From Moorena producens 3L (GTDB lineage Bacteria; Cyanobacteriota; Cyanobacteriia; Cyanobacteriales; Coleofasciculaceae): 64,000 bases of DNA. Below are positions 35,590 to 45,519 of this stretch, one piece after another. A model generated the notes under the pieces. The model saw only the letters and a list, made by a program, of their open reading frames with translations. It did no database searches and was not told where the DNA came from. Numbering within the stretch: position 1 is the first letter of the stretch; every line of letters starts with the position of its first letter. The position numbers and the translations under genes were made by a program. The stretch spans positions 95,568 through 159,567 of the forward strand of contig NZ_GL890942.1 in assembly GCF_000211815.1 (NCBI RefSeq), given 5' to 3'.

Positions 35590-36240
35590 TCAATGTTCAA
35601 ATACATCTCGATAGTGCAACAAATCGAGAGATACCATAGTCGGTAACGCCTCAAAGCACTGTTGAGCTAATTCCCAACGGTCTTCCCGTTCCAGCATATT
35701 GATCAGTTTTTGCCGCACATTCAACAAGTAGCGTACATCATTAGCAGCGTATTCCAACTGCTGATCGGAGAGGTTAGCAACATTACCCCAGTCAGAACTC
35801 TGAGCACTTTTATCCAAATCTATCCGTTCTAGCTCTTTGACCAATTCTTTGAGACCATGGCTACTAGTATAGGTGCGGGCTAACTTACTAGCAATCTTGG
35901 TGCAGAATACAGGATTGACATCAATACCGAGATTTTGCCTAAGCATAGCGACATCAAACCGAGCAAAGTGAAATACTTTGAGCACATTAGTCGCTTCTAA
36001 CAACTGTTTTAATCGGGGTGCTTCTGTTTGTCCTTTGTCAATGCGGACAAAGGTGACTCGTCCTTGTGGATCACACAGCTGTACAAGACATAAGCGATCG
36101 CGTTGGTAAATCAGTCCCATGGTTTCGGTATCCACGGCGAGGGAATCTGCCCTTAGATACTCTTGGCATATAGATTCGGGTAAATCGCGATCGCAAACTT
36201 GAAAATCCTTCAATTCTTCAATTACAGTTGTGTTGGTCAT
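35590..36240 (-). CDS. Ribonuclease D-like 3'-5' exonuclease
   Basis: 216 residues, the short cyanobacterial form lacking HRDC domains. DEDDy signature: AVDTETMG (Asp37, Glu39), FHFARFDVAML (Asp near 96), and YAANDVRYLL (Tyr and Asp near 163-167). Trims RNA 3' ends, including tRNA precursors in the E. coli relative. Alone in its orientation group between the sensor kinase and trpB. Confidence 0.9.
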   Translation of the reverse strand: MTNTTVIEELKDFQVCDRDLPESICQEYLRADSLAVDTETMGLIYQRDRLCLVQLCDPQGRVTFVRIDKGQTEAPRLKQLLEATNVLKVFHFARFDVAMLRQNLGIDVNPVFCTKIASKLARTYTSSHGLKELVKELERIDLDKSAQSSDWGNVANLSDQQLEYAANDVRYLLNVRQKLINMLEREDRWELAQQCFEALPTMVSLDLLHYRDVFEH

Positions 36241-36732
36241 TGGTTCAAAGGTTATAGGTTGTAGGTTCTAGAAGTTTGTTGGATGGGATAGTGTTTGATG
36301 CGATAGTTTTGATGGGATAATATTCTTAGGGAGAACTCCCAGGATTTGGTTGATTCGATGCTCCTATGGGGTACCGTTTCTGTTCCCATGAGGAGAACGG
36401 AAAAGGCACAGTTATTCGTGAAGATGACAGTCACCACTGATACTAACCACTAGCGGTAGTGTTAGTTATCGCTTTAAAGCGATGTTATAGCACCATAACT
36501 AGCAACTAAATCACAGTGGTTACTAGAGTTAAGGACCCTTGATCAAAACTTGAGTTAATTCCACAGTAAAGATAAGCATTCCCAAACTAATCTTGAGCAA
36601 TGCTTTTGGCATGAGCAGGCTGGCTAAACCCTGGGCTCTAATTTCTGGGAATTTCTAATTTCTGGGAATTACTGTATCGTAGTTTACAATTTACCCTTGA
36701 CAGTCCACATGTCCTACTTATTTTTTATTTTT
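36241..36732. other. Intergenic region between rnd and trpB
   Basis: Mostly unique sequence, with a duplicated TTTCTGGGAATT near 36640-36670 and no STRR array, unusual for this window. No gene or RNA recognised. Confidence 0.45.
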
Positions 36733-38013
36733 TTAATCTTTCGAGGTCTGAGCTGACATAAATTTAGCAACAGTTTGCACATCCTTATCACCCCGACCGG
36801 AACAGTTAATCACGATCTGGGGATTACCACTGAGTTGGGGACACAGAGTTTCGAGATATGCGATCGCATGAGATGTTTCCAGTGCCGGTATAATTCCCTC
36901 CAGCTCAGACAACCGTTGAAACGCAGCCACCGCTTCTTGGTCTGTAACACTATAATACTCTGCCCGACTACTATCTTTCAAATAGCTATGCTCTGGACCG
37001 ACACCAGGATAGTCCAATCCAGCACTAATCGAGTGAGCTTCGAGCACCTGACCATCATGATCTTGGAGCAAATAACTCATTGCCCCGTGCAACACTCCTG
37101 GTCGTCCAAGAGTGAGGGTAGCCGCATGTTTAGCAGAATCCACACCAGCGCCTGCTGCTTCCACGCCAATCAACCGCACAGTGGGTTCATTAACAAACTC
37201 ATGGAACAGGCCCATGGCATTGGAGCCACCTCCCACACAAGCTAACAATATATCCGGCAAACCGCCCCACTTTTCCAAACATTGAGCGCGAGTTTCCTGG
37301 CCAATCACAGCATGGAAATCCCGTACCATTTTTGGGTAAGGATGAGGACCTGCCACTGACCCAAGGATATAGTGAGTGGTTTCGACATTTGTCACCCAGT
37401 CTCGAATCGCTTCCGAGGTCGCATCCTTGAGAGTACCGGTTCCAGCGGATACCGGTTGCACCGTTGCTCCCAGTAGCCGCATCCGAAATACATTCAGGGA
37501 TTGCCGTTCCATGTCCTGAACGCCCATATAAATGACGCATTCGAGACCAAATCGAGCACATACTGTTGCGGTAGCCACACCATGCTGACCCGCTCCCGTT
37601 TCAGCAATGATGCGCCGCTTACCCATGCGCTTGGCTAGCAATACCTGAGCCAGAGCATTATTTATTTTGTGAGCACCAGTGTGATTTAAATCTTCCCGTT
37701 TTAGATAAATCCGTGGTCCACTACCATCAGATTTGGTATAGTAGTTACTCAGACGTTCAGCAAAATAGAGAGGACTAGGACGTCCTACATAGTCTCGCAG
37801 CAGTTGTTGTAGTTCCTGTTGGAAATCCGGGTCATTACGGTATTGATCAAAAGACTGCTCTAGTTCACTTAGAGCAGGCATCAGGGTTTCTGGGACATAC
37901 TTGCCACCAAATTTCCCAAAACGTCCCAAAGCGTCCGGTTGTTGGGTCGGTTGGTCCCTATCGTCGCCGATACTAAGGGGTAGGGGTGTTTTAGTCACAG
38001 CGGTGTCACACAA
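36733..38013 (-). CDS. trpB: Tryptophan synthase beta subunit
   Basis: 426 residues. Condenses indole with serine using PLP. GKFGGKYVPETLMP near the N-terminus, PLP lysine in LNHTGAHKINNA (about residue 111), tunnel/active-site EDLNHTGAH and AETGAGQHGV, phosphate loop GGGSNAMG, and terminal CSGRGDKD. Slightly longer than E. coli TrpB because of a cyanobacterial N-terminal extension. No trpA alongside; cyanobacterial trp genes are usually scattered. Confidence 0.97.
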   Translation of the reverse strand: MCDTAVTKTPLPLSIGDDRDQPTQQPDALGRFGKFGGKYVPETLMPALSELEQSFDQYRNDPDFQQELQQLLRDYVGRPSPLYFAERLSNYYTKSDGSGPRIYLKREDLNHTGAHKINNALAQVLLAKRMGKRRIIAETGAGQHGVATATVCARFGLECVIYMGVQDMERQSLNVFRMRLLGATVQPVSAGTGTLKDATSEAIRDWVTNVETTHYILGSVAGPHPYPKMVRDFHAVIGQETRAQCLEKWGGLPDILLACVGGGSNAMGLFHEFVNEPTVRLIGVEAAGAGVDSAKHAATLTLGRPGVLHGAMSYLLQDHDGQVLEAHSISAGLDYPGVGPEHSYLKDSSRAEYYSVTDQEAVAAFQRLSELEGIIPALETSHAIAYLETLCPQLSGNPQIVINCSGRGDKDVQTVAKFMSAQTSKD

Positions 38014-38165
38014 TTTATAGAACGAACATCTCGACTATTTATTATAAAACCCAAAATCCCCTACCACCAGTCCTATAGCATTTGGGCTCAACATTAACAA
38101 TTATTTTGAGCTAATGTAGAAAAATAATCACCATAACTACCATACCGGTGCCTAAGCAGCTTACC

Positions 38166-38483
38166 ATGAATGAACCAACTGATCAACAAATTAACAATCA
38201 CTCCAATTCTGTAGAGGCAGACGTTCAGCCAAAGGTCAGTGTCGAAGAATTCAGTATTAGTGGTAATGACCTGATTGACAAAGTTAAAGACCTAATTAAT
38301 CAGGGGAATATTCGCCGAATTATGGTCAAAAATGAACAGGAGCGAATTTTGTTGGAGATTCCGCTAACTTTTGGAGTATTAGGAGGATTTACTGCTATTT
38401 TCTTGGCTCCTTGGTTAGTCGCCCTGGGAGCGATCGGGGCATTGGCAGCTAGATTGAAAGTAGTGGTGGAACGAAAGGAATAG
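38166..38483 (+). CDS. DUF4342 protein
   Basis: 105 residues from ATG 38166 (a GTG at 38148 gives six more residues). Variable acidic N-terminus, then VEEFSISGNDLIDKVKDLI and NIRRIMVKNEQERILLEIPL, the DUF4342 signature, and a membrane hairpin GGFTAIFLAPWLVALGAIG. Small membrane-anchored protein of unknown role, divergent to trpB. Confidence 0.8.
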   Translation: MNEPTDQQINNHSNSVEADVQPKVSVEEFSISGNDLIDKVKDLINQGNIRRIMVKNEQERILLEIPLTFGVLGGFTAIFLAPWLVALGAIGALAARLKVVVERKE

Positions 38484-38929
38484 CGGTCGAGATATCGTAG
38501 ATATCTACCCTAACCCCTAAACAGGTATGGGACATCCTAGAGAAAGATTGCCTGCGATCGCTAAAGATGCTAAAAATATCTTAAGATATACTTAAGATAT
38601 ACTTTGAGCGGTCAACTTTGAGTTGTCAGCTTTGAGTTGTCAGCTTTGAGTTGTCAGCTTTGAGTTATCAGCTTTGAGTTATCAGCAGTCAGCCAAAAGC
38701 CTACAAGTCACTCTGGACAACTAAACTAATTATGCCAGTGGGACTTAGATAATCATGGGTTTCTTGGTGTTTAGCTGGGGGGTTGCCAGTGCCACTGAGG
38801 TGCTTGGTGGCTTCAGCAAAGCAACCTGAGCAAAGCAACCTGAGCAAAATTGCCTAATCCTAGCTTCAAGCCGACTCTGAAAACTATCAGTAATTTCAAT
38901 AATCTCCGGGACTGGATAAGTCAGTGGGA
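38484..38929. other. Intergenic region with STRR
   Basis: Contains TCAGCTTTGAGTTG units (38615-38690, about six) and a GATATC-gta-GATATC palindrome at 38490-38510. The ORF 38745-38966 on the minus strand shows no family features. Confidence 0.6.
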
Positions 38930-39199
38930 TCACTGAGTTTGACCAGGGGCTGGTAAAGGACAGCAATTGACATCATTCAAGCAAACTTTGCCCCACTTTA
39001 AGGCCCAACGAACCAAACCCACCCGGTTATCAGTGGAAGTTTTGGTCAAAATGTTACTGATATGATTATCAACAGTGCGCTTACTGATTGCCAGCTCCTG
39101 GGCGATTTCGAGATTGGTTAAACCAGCCGCTACATGTTCGATGATTTGCAATTCGCGGTAAGACAGAGTTGCATGATTCTGGGATTTACCACTAGCCAT
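38930..39199 (-). CDS. pedR: LuxR-type regulator, PedR-like
   Basis: 89 residues from ATG 39199; a longer frame to 39250 exists but 89 residues fits the small stand-alone LuxR regulators of cyanobacteria. Almost the whole protein is one HTH: LSYRELQIIEHVAAGLTNLEIAQ, ISKRTVDNHISNIL, then NRVGLVRWALKWGKVC and a CC pair near the C-terminus. PedR (Ssl0564 of Synechocystis) is a redox-responsive regulator of photosynthesis genes with the same size and Cys pattern; assignment is from memory of that family. Expected thioredoxin-linked redox control. Confidence 0.75.
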   Translation of the reverse strand: MASGKSQNHATLSYRELQIIEHVAAGLTNLEIAQELAISKRTVDNHISNILTKTSTDNRVGLVRWALKWGKVCLNDVNCCPLPAPGQTQ

Positions 39200-39319
39200 A
39201 AGTAATTTTTCTCTAGTAGATATACCTATCTTATCTGATTTTACCGCCAATGGTGACCCGCTTCACTTAATTTGCCATGGGGAAATTAAGTGATTATCAA
39301 TAAACAGGACAAGGAAGAG

Positions 39320-39385
39320 TATAGGAAGTGTGGCAGGAGTGTGGCAAGCATGGTAAGCGTGGTAAGTGTGGTAAGCGTGGGGAGT
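39320..39385. repeat. GTGTGGTAAGC array
   Basis: GTGTGGCAGGA/GCGTGGTAAGT-like units between pedR-like gene and serine hydrolase; followed by the ACGCTACGC dispersed repeat and CTGACGG heptamers. Confidence 0.75.
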
Positions 39386-39548
39386 CAGATGAGCAACTGG
39401 CGTCGAAACGTAAGCTTATGCGCTACGCGCACGCTACACCGAACAGCTTTCAGCCATTCCCGTAGCGTGGCCAAGGCTGACGGCTGACGGCTGACGGCTG
39501 AATGCTTACGTCGAAACTTCTGAAATTCACATGAATGGAGAGCAACTA

Positions 39549-41249
39549 ATGGAAGGTCTTAGTGATTTTATTAACCAGAGAATGGAAGAGTGGAAAGTCC
39601 CAGGGCTGGCTGTCGCTATTGTTCACGATAGCGAGATCATCTTTTGTGAAGGCTTTGGTTTTAGGGATGTAGAAAAAGGCTTAAAAGTAACCTCTAAAAC
39701 CCTATTTGCCATTGGGTCTTGCACTAAAGCCTTTACCACAATGGCTATGGGCATCTTGGCTGAGCGACGAAAATTAGATTGGGATAAACCAGTTAGACAT
39801 TATCTGCCCACGTTCACACTATACGATGCCTATGCTAGTGAACACATGACTCTCCGTGACCTGGTCACTCATCGTTCTGGCTTACCCCGTCACGGTTTCA
39901 TGTGGTATAACAGTCCTTTCACTCGTAAAGAAATAGTTGAGCGCTTACAGTATCTCGAACCTAATCATGAATTGCGGAGTGTCTATCAGTATCAAAATTT
40001 GATGTACATGACCGCTGGCTACTTAGTCGGTCAAATTGCCGAGAGCAGCTGGGAAGAATTTGTTCAGCAGGAAATTTTTAATCCTTTGTCGATGGCAGAC
40101 AGCAATTTTTCCGTTGTCAAATCCCAGGAGACTGAGGATTTTTCCCTTCCTTATCGAGAGAAAGATGACGTAGTTAAAGCCATCCCATTTCGCAATATCG
40201 ACACTATTGGTCCTGCTGGCTCTATTAATTCCAATGTTACTGATATGGCGAAGTGGCTTCTACTCCATCAAAACCAGGGAAACTATGAGGATAAGCAGAT
40301 TATCAACCCTGGTATTCTGACTGAGATGTATACACCACAAATCGTGAAGCCGTCATCCCTTGAGTATCCGGAATTCTGGCATTACTCTTATGGATTAGGA
40401 TGGTTTCTCACTGCCTACCGAGGTCATAATCACGTTAAGCATGGGGGTAATATTGACGGATTTTCTGCCCTGACAACGTTGATGCCTCAAGATAAAATTG
40501 GTGTGGTAGTTCTCACCAATCTCCAAGGAACCCCATTGCCAGATATTATAACTTATCACATTTGCGATCGCTTGCTTGGTCTCGACGAAGTTCCTTGGAA
40601 TGAAAGGCAGAAGAGTAAGGTTGAGGAAGCTAAACAAGCGGCTGAACAAGGCAAACAGAACACCAAACCACAGCCTAAAACTGGCACTCAACCATCACAT
40701 CCCCTAGAAGATTACACAGGAGATTTTGAGCATCCCGGATACGGAATAGTTTCCATTGCGCTCAAAGATCAGCAGTTAACGGCAACTTATAATTCCATCG
40801 TTGCGGAACTAAAGCACTACCACTATGATAGTTTTGAATTACTATCAGAGGGTTCTGATAATTTTCAACTATTATCATTCTTTAATGACCCCAAAGGAAT
40901 TATTCAGAGACTGTCCATACCTCTAGAACCGAAGGTGAAGGATATTGTATTTGAACGAATCCCTGACCAAAGCATTTTAACCACTAGTTTTATGGAAAAA
41001 TTTGTGGGTGAATATGACATTTCTGGTCAATCTATGACTATCTTTATCAAAGATAATAAACTATTTGTGTCATTAGCTGGTCAGCCAGAGATAGAGTTAG
41101 TTCGTTACCAAGGAACCGAATTTAATTTTAAGGATTCCCCAGCAGGATATAGTATTAACTTCACTACCGATAATGGTGGGGTTGTGACTCAAGCAGTGAT
41201 TACTCAACCCAATGGCGTATTCACGGCTAATAAAAAAGTGTCTACGTAA
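39549..41249 (+). CDS. Serine hydrolase (class C beta-lactamase / DD-peptidase fold)
   Basis: 566 residues from ATG 39549, preferred because GGAG lies eight bases upstream; ATG 39531 adds six residues. SxxK is SCTK (AIGSCTKAFTTMA), the YxN is YQYQN, and the KTG-equivalent is HGGNIDGFSA. After the catalytic domain (to about residue 350) follow a Gln/Lys linker and two lipocalin-like C-terminal domains of the DUF3471 type. Probably an esterase or peptidase acting on D-amino-acid or cyclic peptides; no signal peptide visible, so cytoplasmic. Confidence 0.85.
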   Translation: MEGLSDFINQRMEEWKVPGLAVAIVHDSEIIFCEGFGFRDVEKGLKVTSKTLFAIGSCTKAFTTMAMGILAERRKLDWDKPVRHYLPTFTLYDAYASEHMTLRDLVTHRSGLPRHGFMWYNSPFTRKEIVERLQYLEPNHELRSVYQYQNLMYMTAGYLVGQIAESSWEEFVQQEIFNPLSMADSNFSVVKSQETEDFSLPYREKDDVVKAIPFRNIDTIGPAGSINSNVTDMAKWLLLHQNQGNYEDKQIINPGILTEMYTPQIVKPSSLEYPEFWHYSYGLGWFLTAYRGHNHVKHGGNIDGFSALTTLMPQDKIGVVVLTNLQGTPLPDIITYHICDRLLGLDEVPWNERQKSKVEEAKQAAEQGKQNTKPQPKTGTQPSHPLEDYTGDFEHPGYGIVSIALKDQQLTATYNSIVAELKHYHYDSFELLSEGSDNFQLLSFFNDPKGIIQRLSIPLEPKVKDIVFERIPDQSILTTSFMEKFVGEYDISGQSMTIFIKDNKLFVSLAGQPEIELVRYQGTEFNFKDSPAGYSINFTTDNGGVVTQAVITQPNGVFTANKKVST

Positions 41250-41284
41250 GCTATAGAAAAGGGAGTAGGGAGAATAAAATTGAC

Positions 41285-41690
41285 GTAAGCTATCAGCTAT
41301 CAGCTATCAGCTATCAGCTATCAGCTATCAGCTATCAGCTATCAGCTATCAGCTATCAGCTATCAGCTATCAGCTATCAGCCTATGCGCACGCTACTTGA
41401 GGTGCTAATGCGCTACGCGCACGCTACGCGAACAGCTTTTGAATAAGCGATGCAGCGCCGACCTGCGGGGGTTTCCCCCACTCGCGCTTTGCATCAAGAC
41501 AACAGGTCAGCATTCGAATAATGCTGAGTTACCTCCCAGCGTCGTTCGCACAGCGTGGCCAAACGCGCACGCGTGGCCGTTCGCGTAGCGTGGCCAAAAG
41601 GCCAAAAGGCCAAGGCCAAAGCCTGTGCCACAAAGCTGACTGCTGACTGCTGACTGCTGACTGCTGACTGCTGAATGCTTACCTTCTGCA
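41285..41690. repeat. CTATCAG array, GC-rich element and CTGACTG array
   Basis: About fourteen CTATCAG heptamers (41288-41385), the ACGCTACTTGAGGTGC / GCGATGCAGCGC ... CCCCCACTCGC element (41388-41505), the GCGTGGCCAAA repeats (41540-41615) and five CTGACTG units (41635-41675). Fills the whole gap. Confidence 0.9.
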
Positions 41691-41699
41691 AGAAGTCTA

Positions 41700-42965
41700 A
41701 TGACTAATTTCTTGAATTCAAACCTTCCATCTACTCAACCTCTATCCAAGGTAATTGCTAATCACATTGCTACAGCACCTAACCAGGGAATTACCTTTGC
41801 CCAGTACATGGACTTAGCACTATACCATCCACAGCTAGGTTACTACGCTTCTGGTGCAGTTAACATTGGTTCATCAGGAGACTTTTTCACCTCACCTCAC
41901 TTAGGAAAAGACTTCGGGGAATTACTTGCTGAACAGTTTGCCCAAATGTGGGATATCCTCGGACAACCTAATCCCTTTACCCTGATGGAAGTGGGAGCGG
42001 GACAGGGCCTCCTAGCAGCAGATGTTCTAGTTTACTTGCACCAGCACTACCCAGATTGCTATGGTGCGGTAAATTACATCATTGTGGAAAAGGCAACAGC
42101 AATGATTGCTCAACAGAAGCAGCTGTTGTTGAAACTAAACCTACCCAGACTCGACAATCACCAGCCCTCGTTACCTGTACGGTGGTGTTCTTGGGAAGAA
42201 ATACAAGACAATTCCCTGACTGGTTGCTGTTTCTCTAACGAATTGGTTGATGCATTACCGGTACATCAAGTTGTGCTGCAAGCAGGAGATCTCAAAGAAA
42301 TTTATATCGCAACTGTTGATCAGGATGACGATGACATTAAGTTTGTAGAAGTTTTAGATACCCCTTCTACACCCCAACTGAGAGAGTATTTTGATTTGGT
42401 AGGTATTGATTTGTTCTCTGGTTCCTATCCAGAGGGCTATCGCTGTGAGGTGAATCTCGCTGCACTGGATTGGATTAAAACTGTTGCGAAACGGTTAAAC
42501 CAGGGATTTGTCCTAACGATTGATTATGGCTATCCAGCCCAAAAGTATTATTTGCCAGCCCGTGATCAGGGAACATTACAGTGTTATTATCGCCACCGGC
42601 ACCACAATAACCCCTATAGTTATATCGGCGAACAAGACATTACGGCTCATGTGGATTTTACTGCCCTAGAGCAACAAGGAGAGTTATGTGGTTTGGGTAA
42701 GGTAGGTTTGACCAAGCAAGGGTTGTTTCTAATGGCATTGGGATTAGGCGATCGCATAGCTGCTCTTTCTGAGCCTAGAGAAGGGGGAAATGCGAACGCA
42801 ACAGCACAGGATGTGATCAAGATTATGCAGCGTCGCCAACGGTTACACCAGTTGATCGATCCAACCGGATTGGGTGGCTTTGGGGTTTTAATTCAAAGTA
42901 AGGGATTAACGCCATCAGCAGAAGGGGTGGCCCTTAAGGGGTTGACGGTACCACCGATCAGCTAA
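41700..42965 (+). CDS. Class I SAM methyltransferase, NDUFAF7/MidA family (DUF185)
   Basis: 421 residues. LMEVGAGQGLLAADVL is SAM motif I (about 96-111); upstream FAQYMDLALYHPQLGYY and SSGDFFTSPHLG are diagnostic for the NDUFAF7/MidA arginine methyltransferase family, and NELVDALPVHQV and YGYPAQKYYLPAR follow. In mitochondria this enzyme dimethylates an arginine of complex I; a role on cyanobacterial NDH-1 is a reasonable inference. Includes an STRR-free gene body. Confidence 0.88.
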   Translation: MTNFLNSNLPSTQPLSKVIANHIATAPNQGITFAQYMDLALYHPQLGYYASGAVNIGSSGDFFTSPHLGKDFGELLAEQFAQMWDILGQPNPFTLMEVGAGQGLLAADVLVYLHQHYPDCYGAVNYIIVEKATAMIAQQKQLLLKLNLPRLDNHQPSLPVRWCSWEEIQDNSLTGCCFSNELVDALPVHQVVLQAGDLKEIYIATVDQDDDDIKFVEVLDTPSTPQLREYFDLVGIDLFSGSYPEGYRCEVNLAALDWIKTVAKRLNQGFVLTIDYGYPAQKYYLPARDQGTLQCYYRHRHHNNPYSYIGEQDITAHVDFTALEQQGELCGLGKVGLTKQGLFLMALGLGDRIAALSEPREGGNANATAQDVIKIMQRRQRLHQLIDPTGLGGFGVLIQSKGLTPSAEGVALKGLTVPPIS

Positions 42966-42999
42966 TAGCGCTGGGAGCGGGGAGATGGGGAGATTTTTA

Positions 43000-43112
43000 T
43001 TAAGGGTAATTATCGGTTCTCATAGTAATCAGGTAAACAAGATTTTTTCCCAATTCCCAATTCCCGATTCCCGATTCCCAATTCCCGATTCCCTAAAATC
43101 CCAAATCCTACA
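43000..43112. repeat. Arm-plus-STRR repeat element
   Basis: Arm TCATAGTAATCAGGTAAACAAG then CAATTCC/CGATTCC heptamers. Abuts the insertion relic at 43121. Confidence 0.7.
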
Positions 43113-43120
43113 TATCACAA

Positions 43121-43573
43121 CTGAAGTTCCCCCAAAGTTTGAACTACTCGAAACCTCAATCCCAAGCTCTGTGGCGTTCCTAGGCTTGTCGGTACTTATT
43201 GCTACTGGGTACAGTCTTATTGAGAATGCTCACAACGTTTATCTGAAGGGCGTTTGAGCGATGCAGAGGTGCGACCCGTGGCGAATTTAATTCGCCTACG
43301 GAAAGCGCACCATTACGGTCTTGGGGAGCCAGTGCGGTCTTGGGGGTCTCCCCCATGAGCAACTGGCGTGGTTTCCCCCACTCGCTATTGCATCAAGAAG
43401 CGATTTGGTTCTCAAATAAAAATGCGACCAGTGCCTATAGTTGGATTATATTCCAATTGCAGACATACTTCAAGAACCAACATGGGTACACAATTTTTGG
43501 GCTCAATCGCTATATCCCTTATGGGGAGAGCTTTTAACTAGTATAGTAGTACAAATGAACGGGGGAACTTCAG
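43121..43573. mobile_element. Insertion-sequence relic, 453 bp, with 6 bp target duplication
   Basis: Inverted ends CTGAAGTTCCCCC, extended imperfectly to about 29 bp (inner TTTGAACTACT versus TTTGTACTACT). TCACAA flanks both sides (43115-43120, 43574-43579). No intact transposase; two short frames (about 43100-43257 with a membrane-like segment, and 43400-43537) show no recognisable motif. A GC-rich dispersed repeat is nested inside. Confidence 0.85.
43258..43400. repeat. Nested GC-rich dispersed element
   Basis: GCGATGCAGAGG ... GCGGTCTTGGGGGTCTC ... CCCCCACTCGC...TTGCATCAAGA. Same family as 30025 and 56310; its presence within 43121-43573 shows that it arrived after the insertion relic. 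Confidence 0.75.
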
Positions 43574-43699
43574 TCACAAAAAATTCACACTTGTTTTAGA
43601 TAGTGTATTTGTTGAATCTTGGCTAGAGGCGATTCATGCACCAATCGCCTCGTTACTTATATTTAGGCTAGTTTTCAGTCAACTAATCCCACCGAGGTA

Positions 43700-43910
43700 A
43701 GCATTCAGCCGTCAGCTGTCAGCCGTGAGCTTAAAATAAACCTCTTTCGTGAGAATTTAATAGTTCGAGATTTTACAGAATTGAAAGTTTGGGGAAAAGC
43801 CCATTGCCCATTGCCCATAGGCCCACGCTACGCTAACAGCTTTCCGTACAGAGATTAAACGAAGCTTACCTATGCAAGCTGAAAGCTGATGGCTGATAGC
43901 TGAATGCTTA
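43700..43910. repeat. GTCAGCC/GCTGATA repeats
   Basis: Short STRR patches and CATTGCC units downstream of the SDR gene stop; no gene seen from 43580 to 43927. Confidence 0.6.
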
Positions 43911-43927
43911 CCCACCGAGTAATCAGA

Positions 43928-44752
43928 TTAGAAAATTTTTTCTGGATGAATAAACTGGTAACCTGCATCAATTATCTTTTTATTTGACACTCGGGCATTG
44001 TAAGGTCGGGCTTTAGTAACGGATGAATCCCAGGATACGGGGGGTAAGTTGTGCTGTTTAAATACTTTTTCAAGCAATTCTTGATAAGTCAGGATTTGAT
44101 CATCTACTAGATTATATATCCCTTGCAGTTGGTGAGAACGGACAAATTCTATCCCACCCACTATGTCATCTAGATGAATCCAATTGGTGACTTCTTGACC
44201 CGAACCCTCACGAGTAGTACCTGCGAATCGACCAAATATTTTGACTAGTTCCCGCTTCGGACCATAAATTCCTCCCAGACGCAGGATACAAACCTTCAGA
44301 TTAGGATTGGATGCTGATAGTAATACCTGCTCAGTTTCTGCCAGAATTTCATAATTTGGACTCGCGGGAGCAATCGGTGATGTTTCGTCTACCCAGCCTC
44401 CCTGTCGATCACCGTACACAGCATAGCTTCCCGTGTAAATTAGCTGTCGTACCGTAGGAGCGTTTTTGAGCACAGAAACTAAGGTTTGGGCTGTGTCTAA
44501 GTAGGCTTCTTGATAGACCTTGCCATTGGCAGCACCCACAGACAGAAGAATAATCTCCTGGTTTTTCACTACCGATTCGAGACCAATAGGGTCGTTTCCT
44601 TTAACCACAACCACTCGGTCAGCAATTGTTTCTAGTTCTCGGACCCGCTCAGGGGTAGTAGTGGTTACTGTAGTGGATAACCCTAACTCTTGATGCCAAA
44701 GGTGAGCAACAGCACTACCCACGTATCCACAACCAATGATTGCTACATTCAT
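43928..44752 (-). CDS. Atypical SDR-family NAD(P)-dependent protein
   Basis: 274 residues. Rossmann start VAIIGCGYVGSAVA (GxGxxG), then LIYTGSYAVYGD and the GGIYGP loop of extended SDR epimerases, and a C-terminal ARVSNKKI block. The expected catalytic YxxxK is replaced by NYEILAETE, so this is the atypical (YeeZ-like) branch, probably a nucleotide-sugar or flavin-linked reductase of unknown substrate. No operon partner. Confidence 0.8.
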   Translation of the reverse strand: MNVAIIGCGYVGSAVAHLWHQELGLSTTVTTTTPERVRELETIADRVVVVKGNDPIGLESVVKNQEIILLSVGAANGKVYQEAYLDTAQTLVSVLKNAPTVRQLIYTGSYAVYGDRQGGWVDETSPIAPASPNYEILAETEQVLLSASNPNLKVCILRLGGIYGPKRELVKIFGRFAGTTREGSGQEVTNWIHLDDIVGGIEFVRSHQLQGIYNLVDDQILTYQELLEKVFKQHNLPPVSWDSSVTKARPYNARVSNKKIIDAGYQFIHPEKIF

Positions 44753-44813
44753 AGCTCGTATGTTTTAAAATTCGATTATTATAAAAAATCTTACCTTCGC
44801 GCAAGCTTTACCC

Positions 44814-44923
44814 GGGTGTATCTCAATGCATGAAATTAGGCAAAAATTCCCGCGCCCCCGCCCCACACTTCCCGCGCCCCCGCCCCACACTCCCCTCCTT
44901 TTTTACAAATATGAGATGCACCC
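44814..44923. mobile_element. 110 bp MITE with 9 bp target duplication
   Basis: Ends GGGTGTATCTCA and TGAGATGCACCC are inverted (one mismatch); GCTTTACCC flanks both sides (44805-44813, 44924-44932). The interior has two CCCGCGCCCCCGCCCCACACT repeats. No ORF. Confidence 0.9.
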
Positions 44924-45200
44924 GCTTTACCCCTTGGGTCTTTCCTTGAAAACCCCGTCTTTTTCAAGGGGGGATGAAACGTGAGCGTGTAGGGCGGTTT
45001 AATTATTTTAGGTCAAGTAGCTGAGACTATTGTTCGCGTAGCGTGGCCAAAGGCCAATAAAATTTACCATAAATTTGTCATTATTTGATCAATAAAACAA
45101 CTAGTGGAGTAATGGCAGTATTAAATAATAAGATGAAATTGATTATTCGTCAAAGCTATGGGTTTAGAAATTTTTATAATCTGAGGGAAAAGCTGTTAGC

Positions 45201-45392
45201 TTGCTTGTTTATAGCAATTATCATAGCTATGAGGTACACAATTTCGGGATTTTAGGGAACAGCGGATCTGGGAACAGCGGATCTGAGAAGAGAGAAGAGG
45301 GAATAAGGAATAGCGATGCGCTACATCAAGACAGGGAATCAACGTCAAAGAATACTGTACCTCATAACTGCGATAAACGCTATAAATAAGCT
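45201..45392. repeat. Two-armed STRR element
   Basis: Left arm TAGCTATGAGGTACACAATT, short GGAACAGCGGATCT units, right arm GTACCTCATAACTGCGATAAACGCTATAA, inverse of the left. Any ORF here is repeat-derived. Confidence 0.7.
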
Positions 45393-45519
45393 TAGCTTAT
45401 CACCACAGGGACCGAAGAGCCCAATTATTTAAAAATAAGTTAAAAAAACAATAAATTATTGCCCAAATCCTTCCTCCGTAGAGTAAAGTAAAAAGTATCG
45501 CCAGAGATAGGGTACTGCG

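Noticed and set aside
38745..38966. 73-residue ORF on the minus strand overlapping the end of the PedR-like gene
   Set aside because: No RBS, no family features, and it overlaps the regulator.
42985..43257. 90-residue ORF with a hydrophobic segment
   Set aside because: It starts in an STRR array and ends in the insertion relic and GC-rich repeat; treated as part of these elements.
45201..45389. 62-residue ORF
   Set aside because: Encoded by the two-armed STRR cassette.
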